From positions 248,001-312,000 of the forward strand of contig CXTY01000019.1 in assembly GCA_001404055.1 (NCBI GenBank): DNA of 64,000 nucleotides. Direction: 5' to 3'. The position numbers were made by a program, and so were the translations under genes. Below, piece after piece: positions 16,957-25,582 of the stretch (positions are counted from its first letter, which is position 1; each line of letters begins with the position of its first letter). This DNA comes from Roseibium album (GTDB lineage Bacteria; Pseudomonadota; Alphaproteobacteria; Rhizobiales; Stappiaceae). The notes beneath the pieces are model-generated. The model saw only the letters and a list, made by a program, of their open reading frames with translations. It made no database searches and had not been told where the DNA came from.

Positions 16957-17940
16957 ATGGACAGGAAGACAATCACAAATCTCTTGGGTGGCGTTGCCCT
17001 GACTGCGGCAAGCGTAGTTGGAGGTGCAACGAGCGCCTCGGCGGTTGAGCTACCCTGCAGTACGGCAAAACTCATCGTGCCATGGGGCGCTGGAGGTGGC
17101 ACCAGCGTCATCTTCGGTATCTTTGAAAAGGCAATTGACGCCACCGACGCACCGGTGAAAGTCAAGGTCGTGACCGTACCCGGTCAGGGTGGCGCGAAGG
17201 GCGCGAAAGAAGCGCATGGCGCCAAACCGGACGGCTGCACACTGTTTGCGATCCACCAACACCTGCCCGTGAACTACATCAACGGCGTGACAGATTTCAG
17301 CTGGGATGGCTTCGAACCGGTCGCCATGCTGACCGATACGCCTGAAATCATCGGTGCAGGTGGGCACGTTCCTTACGAAGACCTTGAAGGCATGCTTGCT
17401 GTTGCCAAGGAAAAACCCGGTGAAATACCGACGGGCGTCTCCATGGGTGCAACCAGCCATTTCCTCTGGATCATGCTGGGCGCAAAGACAGGCACTGACT
17501 ATGCCTATGTTCCATTCCAGGGTGGTACAGCCGGGCGCATAACAGGCTTGCTCAACGGTTCCATTGACCTTGGCGGTATCAACATGGCCGCAGCACGTAC
17601 CCAACGCGGTGATGGCAAACTGAAGGCATTTGCGATCGCTGCCGAAGAGCGCAATCCGCTTATTCCCGACGTGCCGACACTGAAGGAAAAAGGCATCGAC
17701 ATGACCTACTCCCTGACCCGGGGCATCATGTTGCCAAAAGGCACTCCAAAGGAAATCGTCGACTATTGGGCAGCTGTCTTCAAGGCCCCGACAGAGGACC
17801 AGGAATTCGTTGATGCACAAGCCGCGAAGGGAACTTCAGTGGTTTACCTTGGTCCCGAGGATTACGCCGCATGGTGGGAAGGAACTGAAAAAGAGTTCCT
17901 CGATGCAGCCAAGTCACTGAAAGTTGGGCGATTCCAATAA
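16957..17940 (+). CDS. Tripartite tricarboxylate transporter substrate-binding protein (TctC family)
   Basis: 327-aa periplasmic receptor of a TctCBA-type secondary importer. The signal peptide (residues 1 to about 29) ends ATSASAVE. The mature protein shows family features such as IVPWGAGGGTSVIF near the N-terminus, GQGGAKGA, and YVPFQGGTAGRITGLLNGSID in the middle. The ATG at 16957 follows a strong GGGAGG. First gene of the operon with tctB, tctA, SDR, ThDP enzyme, NIPSNAP and GST genes. The ligand cannot be read from sequence; family members bind di- and tricarboxylates, aromatic acids or sulfolactate. Confidence 0.88.
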   Translation: MDRKTITNLLGGVALTAASVVGGATSASAVELPCSTAKLIVPWGAGGGTSVIFGIFEKAIDATDAPVKVKVVTVPGQGGAKGAKEAHGAKPDGCTLFAIHQHLPVNYINGVTDFSWDGFEPVAMLTDTPEIIGAGGHVPYEDLEGMLAVAKEKPGEIPTGVSMGATSHFLWIMLGAKTGTDYAYVPFQGGTAGRITGLLNGSIDLGGINMAAARTQRGDGKLKAFAIAAEERNPLIPDVPTLKEKGIDMTYSLTRGIMLPKGTPKEIVDYWAAVFKAPTEDQEFVDAQAAKGTSVVYLGPEDYAAWWEGTEKEFLDAAKSLKVGRFQ

Positions 17941-17981
17941 CGGGCCTCGCATCAGCGGGACTTAACTAACAAGAACCAAAA

Positions 17982-18010
17982 GGACCACGCCTCGCACTGA
18001 GGCGTGGTCC
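17982..18010 (+). terminator. Intercistronic hairpin after tctC
   Basis: Perfect 12-bp stem (GGACCACGCCTC with GAGGCGTGGTCC) and a 5-nt loop between tctC and tctB, with no U-tract. It is better read as an mRNA-stabilising or attenuating structure that lets the abundant binding protein be made in excess. Confidence 0.65.
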
Positions 18011-18031
18011 GAATTCCCTCGGAAAACAACA

Positions 18032-18508
18032 ATGACACTCAATCGGGATGCGTTTGTCGCAGTCTTCTTTTTGCTGTTGTGCGCGGTGATGTTCGTCGCA
18101 TCGATGGATTTGCCTCCACCCATGTTCGGGCAATTGTCTTCTGCGCTTTGGCCACGCCTGATCCTCGTCCCCCTGGCGTTACTTTCAGCGGCACTGCTTT
18201 ACCAGTCTCAGCGTGCCCCACAGAAGACGGAAAGAAAAACCGTTGGCCAGTGGCTCGAGTTCAACAGGAACCCCTTCATCTGTTTTGCGTTGTTTTTCCT
18301 GTTTCTGGTCACGATGCCCATTGCCGGTATGCTGCTAGGTGGATTGGCTTATGTGTTCCTGACACTCAATGTTCTCGGCGGCTGGAAGCCTCGACAGCTT
18401 GCCCTTCACGCGATGATATCAGCAGTTTCTGTAGTCAGCATGTGGGCTGTTTTCACGCAGCTCCTGGGCGTTTTGCTGCCCGAAGGCGAAATCCTGAGGG
18501 TGTACTAG
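18032..18508 (+). CDS. Tripartite tricarboxylate transporter small permease (TctB family)
   Basis: 158 aa with four hydrophobic segments (about residues 7-25, 38-58, 80-115 in two passes, and 130-150), the normal size and topology of the small TctB subunit. It lies 91 bp after tctC and 3 bp before tctA. It forms the membrane complex with the large subunit. Sequence conservation in TctB is low, so the call rests on topology and position. Confidence 0.8.
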   Translation: MTLNRDAFVAVFFLLLCAVMFVASMDLPPPMFGQLSSALWPRLILVPLALLSAALLYQSQRAPQKTERKTVGQWLEFNRNPFICFALFFLFLVTMPIAGMLLGGLAYVFLTLNVLGGWKPRQLALHAMISAVSVVSMWAVFTQLLGVLLPEGEILRVY

Positions 18509-18511
18509 GCC

Positions 18512-20191
18512 ATGGGACTTTTTGAGAATCTTGCCGGCGCTGCGCCCGAGCTTTTCACCATCAAGACAATGCTGTTGATGATGGTCGGCACAATGGCAGG
18601 CCTGATCGCTGGCGCCATTCCCGGCTTCACAATCGCAATGGCCGTTGTTCTGGTTCTGCCCTTCACATTCTCCATGACCCCGGTTGAGGGTCTGGCGACC
18701 ATGATCGCGGTTTATGTCGGTGGTCTGTCGGGTGGGTTGATGTCAGGTATCCTGACCGGAATTCCCGGCACACCCTCTTCGGTTGCCACCACATTTGACG
18801 GTTACCCAATGGCCAGAAGCGGCAAGCCCGGCCTTGCTCTTGGTATCGGTGTCTGGGCGTCCTTCTTCGGTGGCGTGATTGCATCTGTTGTGCTGATGAT
18901 CGTCGCACCGCAACTTGCCATGATCGGGTTGGAATTCCAGCCGGTCGATTATTTCTCGCTCATTCTGTTCGCATTGACGGTAACGGCAAGCATGGCTGGT
19001 GACCAGATCCTGAAAGGGTTGATGGCTGCCCTTCTTGGCCTGCTGATGGCAACCATCGGCAGCGATGTCGTGTTCGGCCAGCCACGCTTTACATTTGGTG
19101 TCGATTCCGTTGCGCAAGGGTTTGCCTTTCTGCCGGTTCTTGTCGGACTGTTTGCCTTCAGTCGTTTGTTGGGAGACGTGCGGACAAAGGAAAAGGCGCA
19201 CCAGCGTTTAGGTGGTGAAGAGGCCCATGCGGTCCACATTGACTATCTCGGATCAGCCCGGGAAGTGCTCAGCCGCTGGGGCAACATCATGCGCTCGTCG
19301 TTGATTGGCGTTTTTGTCGGCGTGTTGCCAGCTGCGGGCAGCACGATCTCCAACATTCTTGCCTACGATCAAGCCAAGAAAACGAGCAAGGAAGGCGATA
19401 AGTTCGGTACGGGTGCCATTGACGGGATCATCGCACCGGAATCCGCCAACAACGCGACGGCAGGCGGCGCATTGATTGTCATGATGGCACTTGGACTGCC
19501 AGGTGACATCATGACAGCCATCATGCTGGGTGCGCTTCTGATCCACGATGTGATCCCGAGCCCGTCCTTCATATCCGACGAACCTCAGATCGCCTATTCG
19601 ATCTTCCTGGCGTTCTTCGTCGCGAATTTCATGATGCTGTTCCTGCAGTCGTTCACGCTGCGCGGCTTTGTGCTCATCACCAAGGTGAAGATGTACATGC
19701 TGGCAGCGGTCATCCTGTTTTACTGCTCCGTCGGCATATTCGCGCTCAACAACATCACCTACGACATGTGGACGCTGTTCATCTTCGGCATCATCGGATT
19801 TGCTCTGCGCGGGCTCGGGTTCCCGATTGTGCCGATGGTTCTGGGTGTGGTTCTGGGTGGAATTGCAGAAAGCAGGCTTTCCCAGGTCTTCGCACGCTCC
19901 GACGACATCATGGTTTTCATCAGCCGCCCCTGGTCGCTGTTCTTTCTACTACTCGGGTGTTTCTCGCTGATTTTCCCCTACTACCAAAAGAACATTGGCA
20001 AGAAGGCCTGGACCCGGTTCTTTGTGCCGGCACTGATGATCGTGCAGGCCGTTCCAGTGTTCATGATGCCTGGCATAATCCGACCCTCGCTCGCCATTGC
20101 AATGGCCGCGACCGGAGGACTGATGGTTCTCTACCGGCTGCGAAACGGTGACGATCCGCTCAAGGCGGAACCCACTCAATCATCTGACTAG
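18512..20191 (+). CDS. Tripartite tricarboxylate transporter large permease (TctA family)
   Basis: 559-aa polytopic protein with TctA signatures: MAGLIAGAIPGFTIAMAVVL near the N-terminus, GILTGIPGTPSSVATTFDGY, and the second repeat GVLPAAGSTISNILAYDQAK and NNATAGGALIVMMALGLPG. TctA proteins are usually about 500 aa; the extra length is hydrophobic C-terminal sequence (about residues 500-545). It translocates the substrate delivered by the TctC protein. The ATG at 18512 is three bases past the tctB stop. Confidence 0.9.
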   Translation: MGLFENLAGAAPELFTIKTMLLMMVGTMAGLIAGAIPGFTIAMAVVLVLPFTFSMTPVEGLATMIAVYVGGLSGGLMSGILTGIPGTPSSVATTFDGYPMARSGKPGLALGIGVWASFFGGVIASVVLMIVAPQLAMIGLEFQPVDYFSLILFALTVTASMAGDQILKGLMAALLGLLMATIGSDVVFGQPRFTFGVDSVAQGFAFLPVLVGLFAFSRLLGDVRTKEKAHQRLGGEEAHAVHIDYLGSAREVLSRWGNIMRSSLIGVFVGVLPAAGSTISNILAYDQAKKTSKEGDKFGTGAIDGIIAPESANNATAGGALIVMMALGLPGDIMTAIMLGALLIHDVIPSPSFISDEPQIAYSIFLAFFVANFMMLFLQSFTLRGFVLITKVKMYMLAAVILFYCSVGIFALNNITYDMWTLFIFGIIGFALRGLGFPIVPMVLGVVLGGIAESRLSQVFARSDDIMVFISRPWSLFFLLLGCFSLIFPYYQKNIGKKAWTRFFVPALMIVQAVPVFMMPGIIRPSLAIAMAATGGLMVLYRLRNGDDPLKAEPTQSSD

Positions 20192-20213
20192 ATTTACCTC
20201 AGGAGTTAACCTC

Positions 20214-20999
20214 ATGGATTTGGGCATTCGCGGAAAAACCGCGTTGATTTTAGGCGCATCTCAGGGCCTTGGTCGCGCAATCGCAGAAAAACTCGCCGCC
20301 GAAGGGGCCAACCTTCTTCTGACAGCGCGCAGTGCAGACAAGCTGGAAACACTTGCCACACAACTGGCAAATGACCACGGTGTCGAGGCGACGCCTCTTG
20401 CGCTCGACCTATCGGACGCAAGCGCAGTTGAAGTTTTCTGCCAGCGCATCCGGGAGGAACTCAAACCGGACATTCTTTTAAACAATGCCGGCGGCCCTCC
20501 ACCTTCGCCCTCGCTTGGTGTTGCAGGCGATGTCTGGCAACGTTCGGCCCAGACACTACTTTTCAGCCTGTTCCAGATTACGGAAGCAGCCGTGGAAGGC
20601 ATGAAGGAACGCAACTGGGGCCGTATCCTGGCAATCGGGTCCTCCGGCGTAATTCAACCGATACCAAATCTGGCAGTTTCCAACACCATCCGAGGAGCAA
20701 TGGCCGGGTTTTGCAAGACACTTTCCAATGAAGTTGCCGGAAATGGCATCACTGTGAACATGATCCTGCCAGGCAAAATCGACACTGATCGTGTTGGTCA
20801 GCTCGACACCGCACGTGCAGGCCGGGAAGGCAAATCATTGGAGCAGGTCAGAACCGAGATTGCCGCCTCGCTGCCTGCGAAACGCTACGGTCGTCCTGAC
20901 GAATTTGCCAGTGTGGCTGCATTTCTTCTGAGTGAACCGGCAGGCTACGTGACCGGTCAAATGACCCGCGTCGACGGCGGCATGATCAAAAGCATCTGA
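20214..20999 (+). CDS. Short-chain dehydrogenase/reductase
   Basis: 261-aa SDR. The NAD(P)-binding motif GASQGLG lies near residue 15 and NNAGG near 90. Catalytic Ser is probably in IGSSG near 143. The usual YxxxK is not obvious: the region reads VSNTIRGAMAGFCKTL, with Asn where Tyr is normal. That makes it a divergent SDR of the type annotated as 3-oxoacyl-ACP reductase-like. The ATG at 20214 has AGGAG upstream. Fifteen bases separate it from the ThDP enzyme gene. Substrate unknown. Confidence 0.75.
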   Translation: MDLGIRGKTALILGASQGLGRAIAEKLAAEGANLLLTARSADKLETLATQLANDHGVEATPLALDLSDASAVEVFCQRIREELKPDILLNNAGGPPPSPSLGVAGDVWQRSAQTLLFSLFQITEAAVEGMKERNWGRILAIGSSGVIQPIPNLAVSNTIRGAMAGFCKTLSNEVAGNGITVNMILPGKIDTDRVGQLDTARAGREGKSLEQVRTEIAASLPAKRYGRPDEFASVAAFLLSEPAGYVTGQMTRVDGGMIKSI

Positions 21000-21013
21000 T
21001 TGAGGGAACAGTG

Positions 21014-22744
21014 ATGTCCAGCGTTCTGGAAATGCAGTCAGTAGTGGCACGGGAAGACAAGAGCTTGCGCAGCGGCGGTCGCATTCTGGCAGACCAGATG
21101 CGCCTGCTTGGCGCAGACACGCTCTACTGCGTTCCCGGTGAAAGCTTTCTTGGACTTCTTGAAGGGCTTTACGCTCATCAGGATCAGATAAAAGTCGTGA
21201 CCTGCCGTCACGAATCCGGTGCCTCAAACATGGCGGATGCCTACGGCAAGCTGACAGGCAAACCTGGCATTTGTGCTGTCACGCGGGGGCCGGGCGCAAC
21301 CAACGCTTCCAATGGGATTCATACCGCGTATCAGGATTCGACTCCGATGATCGTGCTGATCGGACAGGTAGGCCGAAACATGATGGACCGGGAAGCGTTC
21401 CAGGAAATCGACTACCGGCGGATGTTTGGCGAAATGGCCAAATGGGTTGCCCAGATTGACGATGCCCGGCGAATTCCGGAGTACCTTGGCCGCGCTTGGA
21501 AGACGGCTATTTCTGGCCGTCCCGGTCCCGTTGTATTGGCGCTACCTGAAGACATGCTGACAGAAGCAATCGCGTGCAAGGATCTTCGACCTACTGCGTT
21601 GCCCAAGGCCGCACCAACCCCCGACGCGATATCGACACTCGGTCAGATGATTGAAACGGCCAACAATCCATTGCTGGTCATCGGTGGCCCGTCATGGAAT
21701 GAGAGTTGCGCTGAAAAAGTCGTGGCGTTTTCTGAAAAGACCGGATTGCCTGTCGCTACGTCTTTCCGCTGCCAGGACTACATTGACAACGACCACGACA
21801 ATTATGTCGGTGTGATTGGTATCGCTCCCCTGCCCAAATTGCGACAGCGAATGCTTCGGGACGTGGACCTGCTGATCGCGGTTGGACCACGGTTCGGCGA
21901 AATGACCACGCAAGGCTATTCACTGCTCGACATTCCGAACCCACGCATGACCTTCGTGCATGTGCACCCTGCCGCAGAAGAACTTGGTCAGGTCTACCAG
22001 CCCGATCTGTCAATCGTGTCAGACCCTGAGGCTTTTTTTGATGCCGCTTCAAATATCGGAAACAAGGGCGGGACAGAGCGCTGGCAGAAATGGCGTTCAG
22101 AGCAGCGAAATGACTACACGGCGTATCTTCAGCCGACAGAAGTTCCCGGCAAGGTCAACATGGGCCGCGTGATCCGACACATTACAGAGACAATGCCAAC
22201 CGACACAGTCATTACGAATGGTGCAGGCAATTACACGGTCTGGGTTCATCGGTTTCACGAACACCGGAAATACCGCACGCAATTGGCTCCAACCAGTGGG
22301 TCGATGGGTTACAGCGTCCCTGCTGCAATCGCAGCCAAGCTAAAGAACCCGAAACGGGAGGTCGTGAGCATTGCCGGCGATGGGTGTTTTTTGATGACCG
22401 GACAGGAATTGGCGACTGCCCGTCAACATGGCGCCGATATCATCTACATTGTCGTCAACAATGGCATGTACGGCACGATCCGCATGCACCAGGAGCGCCA
22501 CCACCCGGCCCATGTCATTGCGACAGATCTGGTCAATCCAGATTTCGTGACCTATGCCGCTTCGTTCGGCATTGCAGGTGAACGGATTGAAACCACTGAG
22601 GCGTTTCCGGATGCACTCGGACGGGCTCGAGATAGCAAGGGCGGCTACATGATCGAGATCGTAGTTGACCCGGAAGCCCTTACCCCGACACAGTCTCTTT
22701 CAGCAGCACGCGCGCAGGGTGAAAATGCGAATGCGAAACAATAA
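21014..22744 (+). CDS. ThDP-dependent enzyme, acetolactate synthase-like
   Basis: 576 aa with the three domains of the pyruvate oxidase/acetolactate synthase family. The activating Glu is in CRHESGASNMADAYGK, and the cofactor motif is GDGCFLMTG ... NNGMYGTIR. No regulatory small-subunit gene follows, and the operon is catabolic, so a decarboxylase, carboligase or lyase acting on a 2-oxo acid or acyl compound is more likely than biosynthetic acetolactate synthase. The ATG at 21014 follows GAGGG; a GTG directly before it is an alternative. Confidence 0.8.
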   Translation: MSSVLEMQSVVAREDKSLRSGGRILADQMRLLGADTLYCVPGESFLGLLEGLYAHQDQIKVVTCRHESGASNMADAYGKLTGKPGICAVTRGPGATNASNGIHTAYQDSTPMIVLIGQVGRNMMDREAFQEIDYRRMFGEMAKWVAQIDDARRIPEYLGRAWKTAISGRPGPVVLALPEDMLTEAIACKDLRPTALPKAAPTPDAISTLGQMIETANNPLLVIGGPSWNESCAEKVVAFSEKTGLPVATSFRCQDYIDNDHDNYVGVIGIAPLPKLRQRMLRDVDLLIAVGPRFGEMTTQGYSLLDIPNPRMTFVHVHPAAEELGQVYQPDLSIVSDPEAFFDAASNIGNKGGTERWQKWRSEQRNDYTAYLQPTEVPGKVNMGRVIRHITETMPTDTVITNGAGNYTVWVHRFHEHRKYRTQLAPTSGSMGYSVPAAIAAKLKNPKREVVSIAGDGCFLMTGQELATARQHGADIIYIVVNNGMYGTIRMHQERHHPAHVIATDLVNPDFVTYAASFGIAGERIETTEAFPDALGRARDSKGGYMIEIVVDPEALTPTQSLSAARAQGENANAKQ

Positions 22745-22774
22745 TCCTGCCGCTTACAGAAACCGGATAAACGA

Positions 22775-23128
22775 ATGATCGTCGAACAACGGATTTACTC
22801 TCTCAAAATTGGCGCTGTGCCGGAGTATTTGAAACTCTATGAGAATGAAGGGCTCGCGATTCAACGGTCAATTCTCGGCCGGATGGTGGGTTACTTTTCG
22901 ACCGATATCGGAGCGCTTCACCAAATTGTCCATATGTGGGCCTACACAAACATGGAAGAACGGACGGAGCGGCGCGCAGTACTTGGCGCAGATGAGCGTT
23001 GGAAGGCCTATGTGCAAAAAGTCCGGCCTCTGCAAATCAGCCAGGAAAACAAGATCCTGGTCCCGGCGCCTTTCAGTCCCTGGGCAAATGACGATCCGAC
23101 CCTCGATATGGCAATTACCGACCGCTGA
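22775..23128 (+). CDS. NIPSNAP-family protein
   Basis: 117 aa with an N-terminal NIPSNAP-type ferredoxin-like fold: MIVEQRIYSLKIGAVPEYLKLY and, later, QIVHMWAYTNMEERTERRA. Small NIPSNAP proteins in bacterial catabolic operons have no settled function. It sits between the ThDP enzyme and GST genes and is probably co-transcribed with them. Confidence 0.8.
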   Translation: MIVEQRIYSLKIGAVPEYLKLYENEGLAIQRSILGRMVGYFSTDIGALHQIVHMWAYTNMEERTERRAVLGADERWKAYVQKVRPLQISQENKILVPAPFSPWANDDPTLDMAITDR

Positions 23129-23170
23129 ACTGATCACGCAGTCTCATATCTTCAATTGGAGCAGCTATTA

Positions 23171-23800
23171 ATGATCGATCTCTACACATGGACCACGCCG
23201 AATGGTCGCAAAGTTTCCATTCTCCTGGATGAACTTGGCGTTGACTACACGGCGCACCCGATCAACATCGGACAAGGCGACCAGAAGACGCCGGAATTTC
23301 TGGATATAAGCCCGAACAACAAGATCCCGGCTATTGTCGATCGGGACACTGGCTTGAAGCTGATGGAATCCGGCGCGATCATGATTTATCTCGCCGACAA
23401 ATACTGCAAGTTTCTCGCCAAAGATGGTGATGAACGCACCCGAACGATCGAATGGCTGATGTGGCAAATGGGTGGACTTGGCCCGATGCTCGGACAGGTG
23501 CATCACTTCGTTCACTTCAATCCTGGCAAGGCAGACTATGCCGAAGAAAGATTCAGTGCAGAAGCCAAACGACTTTACAGCGTTCTGGACAAACGCCTTG
23601 AGGGACGGGATTACATTGTCGACGAGTATTCCATCGCGGACATGGCCTGCTGGCCCTGGATCTCACGTTACGAGTGGCAGAAGATAGACCTGAACGACTA
23701 TCCGAACGTTCGTGCCTGGTATCAGCGTCTTGCCGCCCGGCCCGCCGTACAGAAAGGCTATCATGTGCCAAAGAAAGTCGGTGAAATACCCGCAGGATAA
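23171..23800 (+). CDS. Glutathione S-transferase (Ure2p/YfcG-like)
   Basis: 209 aa. The thioredoxin-fold N-terminal domain includes YTWTTPNGRKVSILLDELG; NGRKV occupies the position of the YfcG active-site loop. The glutathione-binding ESGAIMIYLADKY follows, then an all-helical C-terminal domain with EYSIADMACWPW. The ATG at 23171 has GGAGC upstream. Last gene of the TctCBA operon. Such GSTs may reduce or conjugate an intermediate; no specific substrate can be assigned. Confidence 0.85.
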   Translation: MIDLYTWTTPNGRKVSILLDELGVDYTAHPINIGQGDQKTPEFLDISPNNKIPAIVDRDTGLKLMESGAIMIYLADKYCKFLAKDGDERTRTIEWLMWQMGGLGPMLGQVHHFVHFNPGKADYAEERFSAEAKRLYSVLDKRLEGRDYIVDEYSIADMACWPWISRYEWQKIDLNDYPNVRAWYQRLAARPAVQKGYHVPKKVGEIPAG

Positions 23801-23940
23801 CGCTTTTGAGCGTCTGCAAATGTTGTTCCAAAGGGTCATTCCGGGCAAGTGAGGTGTAAACCGAACGCTGATCCGGACTCCAGACATCAGCGTGCGCAAC
23901 GCGAATTCATGTGCCCAGTTGCGGTCGTCTTTGACCAGAG

Positions 23941-23966
23941 GGAGCCCACAAAAACTTGCGGGCTCC
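23941..23966. terminator. Terminator between convergent GST and ALDH genes
   Basis: Stem GGAGCCC/GGGCTCC with a 12-nt loop, followed by TTTA on the plus strand, between the GST stop (23800) and the ALDH stop (23974). Confidence 0.65.
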
Positions 23967-23973
23967 TTTAGTT

Positions 23974-25473
23974 TCAGATATCGAACTTCACACCTTGAGC
24001 AAGCGGTAACTCAGCGGAGTAGTTTACCGTCGACGTCTGGCGACGCATGTAACCCTTCCAGGCATCGGAGCCGGATTCGCGGCCGCCGCCGGTTTCTTTT
24101 TCGCCGCCGAACGCACCGCCGATCTCTGCTCCCGATGGACCGATGTTGACATTGGCAATGCCACAATCAGACCCGGATGCCGACAGGAAGGTTTCCGCTT
24201 CGCGCATGTTGAGCGTGAAGATGCAGGAAGACAGTCCCTGCGGCACCCCATTTTGCATGGTGATGGCTTCTTCGAGGTTCTCATATTCCATGACATAGAG
24301 GATCGGCGCGAAGGTTTCGGTTTTAACCGTTTCCGTCTGACCCGGCATTTCGACGAGTGCAGGCGTTGCATAGGCCCCACCCGGGACACCCTCGGCAACA
24401 ATCTCGCCGCCGTGAACTTTGCCGCCTTCACCGGTGGCACTGACGAGGGCCGTCTGCATGGCATCAAGTGATTTCCGGTCGACCAAAGGACCAATCAGCG
24501 TGCCTTCATCGCGCGGATCACCAACGGGCAAGCTGGCGTAGGACTTCACGAGCTTTGCAACCAGTTCGTCCTTGATCGACTTGTGCACGATGAGACGGCG
24601 CAAGGAAGTGCAGCGCTGGCCAGCCGTTCCAACCGCAGAAAACACGATTGCACGAACGGCCATTTCGATGTCTGCAGACGGAGCGACAATCATGGCGTTG
24701 TTGCCACCGAGTTCAAGAATTGGACGGCCCCAACGTGCCGTAACCTTCGGGCCGACGATGCCGCCCATGCGGGTTGAGCCGGTTGCCGACAGAATTGGAA
24801 CATCGCGCGAATTTACAAGCGCTTCACCAATTTCGGCACCACCGATAACAACCTGCATCAAACCTTCCGGCGCGTCCTCGCCAAAACGGACAATCGCTTT
24901 ATCGAAGATCTTTTGACAAGCCAGAGCCGTCAACGGTGTCTTTTCTGAAGGCTTCCAGATAACCGGGTTGCCGCAGACGAGCGCAAGCGCCGTATTCCAC
25001 GACCACACCGCGACCGGAAAGTTGAAGGCTGTGATGACACCACAGGGACCCAGGGGGTGCCAGGTTTCCGACATCTTATGTCCGGGGCGTTCAGAGGCAA
25101 TCGTCAGTCCATAAAGCTGACGCGAGAGGCCGACCGCAAAGTCGCAGATGTCGATCATTTCCTGGACTTCACCACGCCCTTCGGACGTGATCTTGCCGGC
25201 CTCGAGCGTTACCAGCGCGCCAAGTTCGTCTTTTGCCGCGCGCAGTTCTTCGCCAAGCAAACGAACCAGTTCGCCGCGGCGGGGCGCTGGAACAGTTTTC
25301 CAGAGTTCGAATGCTGTTTTTGACTTAGCAATCGCTGTTTCAAGTTCATTCGCCTGTGATTCAACGATCCTTGCAACAACTGCATCATCAATCGGCGAGC
25401 GAACAGCAAGCGATCCGCCGGAGAGTTCATTTTGATCGAAACCAAGCGCACTCAAAACCTGTGCGTGTTCCAT
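23974..25473 (-). CDS. amaB: L-2-aminoadipate 6-semialdehyde dehydrogenase (ALDH7/antiquitin type)
   Basis: 499-aa NAD-dependent aldehyde dehydrogenase. FNFPVAVWSWNTALAL, WKPSEKTPLTALAC, ELGGNNAMIV (general-base Glu) and GQRCTSLRRL (catalytic Cys) are typical of the ALDH7 branch. It oxidises 2-aminoadipate semialdehyde to 2-aminoadipate, which fits the dehydrogenase gene directly upstream on the same strand. The ATG at 25473 has AGGAGAA upstream. Together they form a lysine-degradation pair under the divergent LysR gene. Confidence 0.85.
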   Translation of the reverse strand: MEHAQVLSALGFDQNELSGGSLAVRSPIDDAVVARIVESQANELETAIAKSKTAFELWKTVPAPRRGELVRLLGEELRAAKDELGALVTLEAGKITSEGRGEVQEMIDICDFAVGLSRQLYGLTIASERPGHKMSETWHPLGPCGVITAFNFPVAVWSWNTALALVCGNPVIWKPSEKTPLTALACQKIFDKAIVRFGEDAPEGLMQVVIGGAEIGEALVNSRDVPILSATGSTRMGGIVGPKVTARWGRPILELGGNNAMIVAPSADIEMAVRAIVFSAVGTAGQRCTSLRRLIVHKSIKDELVAKLVKSYASLPVGDPRDEGTLIGPLVDRKSLDAMQTALVSATGEGGKVHGGEIVAEGVPGGAYATPALVEMPGQTETVKTETFAPILYVMEYENLEEAITMQNGVPQGLSSCIFTLNMREAETFLSASGSDCGIANVNIGPSGAEIGGAFGGEKETGGGRESGSDAWKGYMRRQTSTVNYSAELPLAQGVKFDI

Positions 25474-25582
25474 GTTCTTCTCCTGTGAGAGTTCGGTGAT
25501 TTCACCGTTTCATCTGATTTTTTGAACTCGACATGCCGACAGGATCGCGCAAGCGTTCCCAATCCGGCGGAGCTCGAATTGC

